Below are positions 5,319 to 9,716 of a DNA stretch of 9,716 nt, piece by piece. This stretch comes from Candidatus Saccharicenans sp. GTDB taxonomy: Bacteria > Acidobacteriota > Aminicenantia > Aminicenantales > Saccharicenantaceae. The notes below the pieces were generated by a model. That model was given only the letters and a program-made list of their open reading frames with translations, had not been told where the DNA came from and ran no database searches. The stretch spans positions 415-10,130 of the forward strand of contig JANLGB010000058.1 of NCBI GenBank assembly GCA_024653405.1, read 5' to 3'. Both the position numbers and the translations under genes were made by a program. Every line of letters begins with the position of its first letter. Within the stretch, counting starts at the first letter, position 1.

Positions 5319-7457
5319 ATGAGAAAAGCCAAAATGATGACCATGCTGGCCTTTATTTTTGTCCTGTTGATAATTATAGTGGTGGCCGCCTGCCGGAAAA
5401 CCGAAGAAAAAATAACCTATCCCCTGACCAAAAAAGTGGACCAGGTAGATGATTATTTCGGAACCAAAGTGCCCGACCCCTACCGCTGGCTGGAAGATGA
5501 CAATTCCGAGGAAACCAGGAAGTGGGTGGAAGAACAGAACAGGGTGACCTTTGCCTACCTGGAGAAAATCCCTTACCGGGAGAAAATCCGACAGCGCCTG
5601 AAGGATATTTATAATTATCCAAGGATGGGTCAACCCGTCCGGGCCGGGGAATACTATTTCTTCTACAAGAACGACGGCCTGCAGAACCAGTCGGTGATTT
5701 ATATTCAGAAGGGACTTGAGGGCCAGCCCGAAGTTTTTATCGACCCCAACCAGCTTTCCCCCGACGGCACAGTCAGGATCGGCCTGGCCGGTTTTTCTCC
5801 GGATTTCCGCTATGTGGCCATCAACCGCTCCGAAGCTGGTTCGGACTGGTCTGAGATCAGGGTGATGGAAATCGCAACCAAGAAGGAACTGCCGGACCGG
5901 ATCCAGTGGGTTAAATTCTCCGGGGCGGCCTGGTATCGGGACGGCTTTTTCTACAGCGGTTATGATAAACCGGCCCCGGGCCAGGAACTGCGGGCCCGCA
6001 ATGAATTCCAGAAAGTCTTCTATCATAAACTGGGTGAACCTCAGGAGAAGGATGTGCTCATATATCAGGACCCGAAAAATCCTTTGAGATATTTCAACCT
6101 GGGGGTAACCGAAGACCAGAAGTACGCCATCCTGGAGATTTCAGCCGGGACTTCGGGCAACGAACTCTACTGGAAAGGTCTGTCGGCGAAAAAATCAGAT
6201 TTTGAGCTCCTGGTGCCCGGTTTTGACAACGACAGCGAGGTTATTGATAACCTGGGCGACCGATTCCTGGTCAGGACCAACATCGGAGCTCCCAACTTCC
6301 GCCTGGTGCTGATTGACCCCAAGAAGCCAGGCCGGGAAAACTGGCAGGAGGTCCTGCCGGAAAAACCCGAAGTCCTGACCGCGGCCAGTACAGCTGGCGG
6401 CTACCTTTTTGCCGCCTACCTTCAGGACGCCCGGACCAGGGTTTATCAGTACCGGACCGACGGCCAGCTGCTGAAAGAAATTGAACTCCCGGCCATCGGC
6501 ACGGCTTCCGGTTTTGGAGGTTGGAGGGACGACAAGGTTATTTTCTACACCTTCCAGTCATTCAACTATCCGCCGACCATCTACAAGTACGACCTGGCCA
6601 GCGGCCAGTCGGAAGTTTTTGTCCGTCAGGAAGTCAAGTTCAACCCGGAAGATTTTGAAGTCAACCAGGTCTTCTATAACAGTAAGGACGGGACCCGGGT
6701 GCCGATGTTTATCGTCCATAAAAGGGGACTGGCCCTTGATGGCCAGAACCCGACTTATCTGACGGCCTACGGTGGTTTTAACATCAGCTTGACACCCGCT
6801 TTCAACCCGGCCCTGGTAGTAATCCTGGAGAACGGCGGGGTCTTCGCCCAACCCAACTTGAGGGGCGGGGGAGAATATGGTGAAAAATGGCACCGGGCCG
6901 GGATGTTGGAGAATAAACAGAATGTTTTTGACGATTTCATCGCCGCGGCCGAATATTTAATTCAGGAAAAATATACCTCGCCCCGATACCTGGCCATTTC
7001 CGGGGCCTCCAACGGCGGCCTGCTGGTGGGAGCGGTCATGACCCAGAGGCCGGAGCTGTTCGGGGTGGCTTTCCCGGCGGTTGGCGTCATGGATATGCTC
7101 CGTTTTCATAAGTTTACCGTCGGCTGGGGCTGGGTGGTGGAATATGGCTCCAGCGATCAAGAAGAACAGTTCCGCTATTTATACAAATATTCCCCGCTGC
7201 ATAACCTCAGGGATGGAGTTTGTTACCCGGCTACCATGGTGACCACGGCCGACCACGATGACCGGGTGGTGCCGGCCCATTCCTTTAAGTTTGCCGCCAC
7301 TCTGCAGGAAAAACAGGCCTGCTCCAGGCCAGTTCTGATCCGCATCGAGACCCGCTCCGGTCACGGCTCGAGCAATGTCACCAAGGCCATCGACGAGCTG
7401 ACAGATAAGTATGCTTTTATGTTTTATGTAATGGGCCTAAAGCCGATTTACCGGTAA
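5319..7457 (+). CDS. Prolyl oligopeptidase (S9A family), predicted lipoprotein
   Basis: A 712-residue protein, the length of porcine prolyl oligopeptidase (710) plus a short export signal. The N-terminus is basic (MRKAK), then hydrophobic, then a lipobox VAAC with C25 as the lipidated residue, so the mature enzyme should be membrane-anchored outside the cytoplasm. Residues about 32-450 form the S9 N-terminal beta-propeller region (note DPYRWLED at 53-60), and about 480-712 the alpha/beta hydrolase domain. The catalytic triad is visible: S564 in SGASNGG, D647 in ADHDDRVVP (with R649, the S1'-side Arg of the family) and H682 in SGHGS. Y484 in YGGFN matches the oxyanion Tyr, and the segment FHKFTVGWGW (596-605) contains the family's proline-pocket region. 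It cleaves short peptides after proline. It is divergent from the symporter operon and convergent with the M20 gene, 12 bp apart. Family and activity are well supported; lipid anchoring is a strong prediction. Confidence 0.96.
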   Translation: MRKAKMMTMLAFIFVLLIIIVVAACRKTEEKITYPLTKKVDQVDDYFGTKVPDPYRWLEDDNSEETRKWVEEQNRVTFAYLEKIPYREKIRQRLKDIYNYPRMGQPVRAGEYYFFYKNDGLQNQSVIYIQKGLEGQPEVFIDPNQLSPDGTVRIGLAGFSPDFRYVAINRSEAGSDWSEIRVMEIATKKELPDRIQWVKFSGAAWYRDGFFYSGYDKPAPGQELRARNEFQKVFYHKLGEPQEKDVLIYQDPKNPLRYFNLGVTEDQKYAILEISAGTSGNELYWKGLSAKKSDFELLVPGFDNDSEVIDNLGDRFLVRTNIGAPNFRLVLIDPKKPGRENWQEVLPEKPEVLTAASTAGGYLFAAYLQDARTRVYQYRTDGQLLKEIELPAIGTASGFGGWRDDKVIFYTFQSFNYPPTIYKYDLASGQSEVFVRQEVKFNPEDFEVNQVFYNSKDGTRVPMFIVHKRGLALDGQNPTYLTAYGGFNISLTPAFNPALVVILENGGVFAQPNLRGGGEYGEKWHRAGMLENKQNVFDDFIAAAEYLIQEKYTSPRYLAISGASNGGLLVGAVMTQRPELFGVAFPAVGVMDMLRFHKFTVGWGWVVEYGSSDQEEQFRYLYKYSPLHNLRDGVCYPATMVTTADHDDRVVPAHSFKFAATLQEKQACSRPVLIRIETRSGHGSSNVTKAIDELTDKYAFMFYVMGLKPIYR

Positions 7458-7458
7458 A
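7447..7458. repeat. 12-bp perfect palindrome at the peptidase stop codon
   Basis: TTTACCGGTAAA is its own reverse complement and spans the last codons and the TAA stop of the peptidase gene, immediately before the 12-bp gap to the convergent M20 gene. It has no loop and no following T-run on either strand, so it is not a standard terminator. I see no other terminator in this junction. Confidence 0.4.
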
Positions 7459-7469
7459 GGCTCGTCCCG

Positions 7470-9077
7470 TTAATCTTTAATCTCATGTGCTTCCAGAAGC
7501 TTCCGCCATTTTTCCATCAGGGCCTGGTTCAGTTCCAGGGGAGGAGTGGCCTCGGGCGGCAGGAACGACTTATATGAATGAGTTTTCATATATTCTTCAA
7601 ATTCAGCCCTGACCTTTTTCAGTTCTTCCGGCCTGGTCAGCAGGTCCAGGGCCGTTAGAGCCATGGCCTTGGCCCCGGCGTTAAGCCCTTTCCAGGCTAT
7701 CGAGCCATAAACCGAAGCCACCGTTGACCAGTGATGGCCGATAGCACCCGGGACACTGGCCGGGAAGCGGACGGTGGCCGTGGGCACCACCAGCGTCACC
7801 TCGCCCACATCGGTCGAGCCGCCCCCGATAAAGGTATCGCGCGGTTCACGGAGCCGGGAGACTTCTTTGGCCAATCCTTTTTCTTCTGCTTTTACTTCCT
7901 GCTGCAGGGCCATGGTGAACTCTTCTTCTTCTTTCTCCCAGGCCGGCAGGCCCACCAGTTCTATATTCTTCTGGATGAGTTCGGCCAGGGCTTTGTTCCC
8001 GTGAAACTGGTGGGTGGCGCTCAAAACCCTGATTTCAGCCAGTTCGGTGCCGCTGGCCAGAGCTGCGGCTCGGGCACAGTTGACCACCCGTTCATACATG
8101 GATTCCAGCTGGTCGTCGGTATTGCGAACATAGTACCAAACCGAAGCCCTGTCCGGAACGACATTCGGGGCCTGGCCACCCTCCAGGATGACATAGTGCA
8201 GGCGGTGAGCCGGGTTAAGGTGTTCCCTCAAGTAATTTGTGGCCACGTTCATCAGTTCGACCGCATCCAGGGCGCTTCGCCCGGCCCAGGGTGCCCCGGC
8301 ACTGTGAGCCGTTTTCCCTTTGAAAGTAAAGATGACGGAAATTACAGCGTTTCCTGAGATTCCGTAGGCCGTGCCGAAATCGCTCGAGCTGTGGTTATCG
8401 ATGACGGCCGCCACATCCTGGAAAAGTCCGGCCCGGACCATATAGGGTCGGCTGGCCAGGATTTCTTCGGCCGGCGAACCGAAGACTTTAATCGTTCCTT
8501 TCAGCCCGAACTTCTCCATGGCCTGTTTGGTGGCGATGGCCGCGGCTACTGCCGCCGTGCCCATGGTATTATGGCCGCAGCCGTGGCCTGGGGCTCCTTC
8601 CACCACCGGGTCTTTCCTGGGCACCCGACCCTTCTGGGAGAGCATCGGCAGGGCATCAAATTCTCCAAGAAAACCTATGACCGGTGGGCCCTGTCCATAG
8701 GTGGCCACGAAACAGGTTGGCAGGCCGGCCAGCCCCCGCTCGACCCTGAAGCCAGCCTGTTCCAGGGTATCGGCCAGAAGCTGGGAAGACTTGAATTCCT
8801 GCAGGCCCAGTTCGGCGTAGGACCAGATGCGGTCGGAAATCCGGCCGAAATATTCGAGCTGCTCCTTCTGCCCCAGCCAGTCAAGGACGTATTTCTTTTC
8901 CCGGCTGAGCTTGGCAGTGACCTTTTTCGGAGCCGGTGGACCGGTTTGAGAACGGGCCAGCCCGGCCTGGGGCTCTGACAGAATGAGCAGCGCAACCAGA
9001 CCCAGAAGACACAGGAAGGTAAAACTGGGCTTCTGGCAGCCCGACCTTCCTCCTCTCTCCAGCCTGTTCCGGCTCAT
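7470..9077 (-). CDS. Exported M20 family metallo-amidohydrolase (AbgB / p-aminobenzoyl-glutamate hydrolase subunit B-like)
   Basis: 535 residues from the ATG at 9077. The frame stays open further upstream, but that part overlaps the preceding amidohydrolase gene, and AGGAG 7 nt before this ATG fixes the start. A basic N-terminus (MSRNRLERGGR), a hydrophobic core at about 18-34 and a GLA-RS junction near 41 indicate a Sec signal peptide without a lipobox. Zinc/peptidase motifs of the M20D group are present: GHGCGHN (164-170; C167, H169), SPAEE (201-205), DNHSS (227-231), TAHSA in the lid/dimer domain (256-260), GGGSTDVGEV (418-427) and GHHW (447-450). AbgB-type enzymes split N-acyl or N-aroyl amino acids; the mature size (about 494) fits AbgB (481). 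A charged insert rich in Glu/Lys spans about 380-413. Substrate cannot be read; hydrolysis of N-acyl amino acids or dipeptides outside the cytoplasm is the likely role. It is co-directional with, and 1 nt after, the partial amidohydrolase gene. Confidence 0.92.
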   Translation of the reverse strand: MSRNRLERGGRSGCQKPSFTFLCLLGLVALLILSEPQAGLARSQTGPPAPKKVTAKLSREKKYVLDWLGQKEQLEYFGRISDRIWSYAELGLQEFKSSQLLADTLEQAGFRVERGLAGLPTCFVATYGQGPPVIGFLGEFDALPMLSQKGRVPRKDPVVEGAPGHGCGHNTMGTAAVAAAIATKQAMEKFGLKGTIKVFGSPAEEILASRPYMVRAGLFQDVAAVIDNHSSSDFGTAYGISGNAVISVIFTFKGKTAHSAGAPWAGRSALDAVELMNVATNYLREHLNPAHRLHYVILEGGQAPNVVPDRASVWYYVRNTDDQLESMYERVVNCARAAALASGTELAEIRVLSATHQFHGNKALAELIQKNIELVGLPAWEKEEEEFTMALQQEVKAEEKGLAKEVSRLREPRDTFIGGGSTDVGEVTLVVPTATVRFPASVPGAIGHHWSTVASVYGSIAWKGLNAGAKAMALTALDLLTRPEELKKVRAEFEEYMKTHSYKSFLPPEATPPLELNQALMEKWRKLLEAHEIKD

Positions 9078-9078
9078 G

Positions 9079-9716
9079 TCACTTCTCCTTTTCTCTTTTC
9101 CTGAATTTTTCCAGCAACTCGGTATAGCGGTTACTGAGGTCCACTTCTCGCCCCTCGATAAAAACTTTTTCGATTTTGGTTCCAAGTTCCAGCAGGTCGC
9201 CATCGGCCAGGACGATATTGGCCAGCTTACCCGGCTCCAGGCTGCCCATGATCTTATCCGCTCCAAAAATTTCTGCCGGATAGATGGTTACTGCTTTCAG
9301 GGCTTCCATCCTATCCAGTCCAAAAGCGGCGGCTTTGGCTGCCTGGTAAGGCAGGTCTTTGGCTGCGCTGGAACTGGATGAAGAAAAAGCGATTTTCACG
9401 CCGGCTTTATTGAGTAAGACCGGATTAAGGAAGAGAGAGTCGTAGCCGTCTTCCCAGAGTGGTGGCTGGTCATAGAGGGAGCCGATAATGCAGGGAATGC
9501 CGGCTTTCTTGATTTCCTCGGCCACCTTGAAGCCCTGCTCCACCTGGTAAAAAATCGCCCTAATCTTTTCCTCCTGCACAAACTTAATGGTCTGGATAAT
9601 ATCCTTATCGGCATGAACCGCAAAGATAACCGGGAGCTCTCCCTTGACCACCGGCAGCAGGCAATGGCTGGTTTCATCAAACTCGGGCCGGGGCAGCAGC
9701 CAGAAACCTGCTGCTG
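9079..9716 (-). CDS. Amidohydrolase family protein (imidazolonepropionase-like), C-terminal part only
   Basis: The frame is open from the right edge (first readable residues AAGFWLLPRPEFDET) to a TGA at 9081-9079; 211 residues are visible and the N-terminus lies outside the window. Family features: FAVHADKD, with the TIM-barrel His after strand 5/6; an alternation of 'IRAIFYQVEQGFKVAEEIK' and 'IPCIIGS', typical of these barrels; LNKAGVKIAF; YQAAKAAAFGL; EALKAVTIYPAEIFGAD; and the closing GSLEPGKLANIVLADGD, a hallmark of the amidohydrolase C-terminus returning to the beta-sandwich. The metal-binding Asp expected after the AGV..F strand is not evident; that place is a run of six serines. Such enzymes hydrolyse amide or cyclic amide bonds. 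Whether this one is active cannot be decided without the N-terminal HxH motif. It precedes the M20 gene by 1 nt, so both form one transcription unit. The start codon and any signal peptide are out of view. Confidence 0.9.
   Translation of the reverse strand, partial: AAGFWLLPRPEFDETSHCLLPVVKGELPVIFAVHADKDIIQTIKFVQEEKIRAIFYQVEQGFKVAEEIKKAGIPCIIGSLYDQPPLWEDGYDSLFLNPVLLNKAGVKIAFSSSSSSAAKDLPYQAAKAAAFGLDRMEALKAVTIYPAEIFGADKIMGSLEPGKLANIVLADGDLLELGTKIEKVFIEGREVDLSNRYTELLEKFRKREKEK
9085..9089 (-). promoter_or_regulatory. Ribosome binding site that selects the M20 start
   Basis: AGGAG, within AAAAGGAGAA on the minus strand, lies 7 nt before the ATG at 9077. It sits inside the last codons of the upstream amidohydrolase, so the two genes are probably translated in tandem. 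It rules out the longer reading frame that begins near 9266. Confidence 0.7.

Noticed and set aside
5196..6026. Long minus-strand open frame opposite the start of the prolyl oligopeptidase
   Set aside because: It lies antisense to a clear S9 gene and has no domain, no good start site and the Pro/Gly/His-rich look of a GC-driven shadow frame.
7731..8357. 208-codon plus-strand open frame opposite the M20 gene
   Set aside because: Antisense to conserved catalytic regions of the M20 gene; low-complexity Phe/Gly/His composition and no ribosome site.
8391..8978. 195-codon plus-strand open frame opposite the M20 N-terminal half
   Set aside because: Same reason: a mirror of GC-rich codon third positions of the real minus-strand gene.
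9078..9266. Extension of the M20 reading frame upstream to 9266
   Set aside because: This 63-codon part overlaps the conserved C-terminus of the amidohydrolase and lacks a ribosome site; the ATG at 9077 has one and starts a proper signal peptide.
1..9716. CRISPR arrays, tRNA/rRNA genes, insertion sequences, phage or defence genes
   Set aside because: Looked for by eye on both strands; no spaced repeats, transposase or integrase motifs, tRNA-like cloverleaf or rRNA-like conserved stretch was seen, and nearly all the sequence is explained by metabolic and transport genes.

Overview
The window is compact bacterial DNA with a G+C-rich look. Six large coding regions and one micro-ORF fill it, and every intergenic gap is 134 bp or less. 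No rRNA, tRNA, insertion sequence, integrase, CRISPR array or phage gene was seen. The gene set suggests an anaerobic, protein- or peptide-fermenting bacterium with an exported lipoprotein: an oxygen-sensitive Fe-S acyl-CoA dehydratase activase, a lipoprotein prolyl oligopeptidase, exported M20 and amidohydrolase-family enzymes, and a Na+/solute symporter. An Acidobacteriota/Aminicenantes-like lineage would fit. That is an impression from gene content, not a determination.

Left block (1-5184, minus strand) looks like one operon read right to left. It begins with an unannotated 30-residue membrane microprotein (5092-5184). This overlaps by ATGA a PutP-like SSS-family symporter (3608-5095). Next come a double zinc-ribbon protein (3254-3586), a phosphofructokinase-family protein with an altered nucleotide-binding loop (2251-3207), and a large tandem 2-hydroxyacyl-CoA dehydratase activase running off the left edge (1-2218). 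Gaps between genes are 21-46 bp.

Centre (5185-5318) is a 134-bp divergent control region. The rightward gene from it (5319-7457) encodes a prolyl oligopeptidase with a lipoprotein signal. A plausible arrangement is extracytoplasmic cleavage of proline-containing peptides coupled to uptake of products by the divergently encoded symporter.

Right block (7470-9716, minus strand) converges on the peptidase with a 12-bp gap. It holds an exported AbgB-like M20 peptidase/amidohydrolase and, 1 nt upstream of it, the C-terminal part of an imidazolonepropionase-like amidohydrolase cut by the window edge. Together with the peptidase it looks like a peptide or amide scavenging locus.

The most notable points are three. 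The microprotein and symporter are joined by overlapping codons and by a 7-bp hairpin that covers the symporter's ribosome binding site. The phosphofructokinase-like protein keeps the sugar-phosphate site but has lost nucleotide-side residues. The tandem activase keeps four cluster-type cysteines but has only one intact ATPase motif set.
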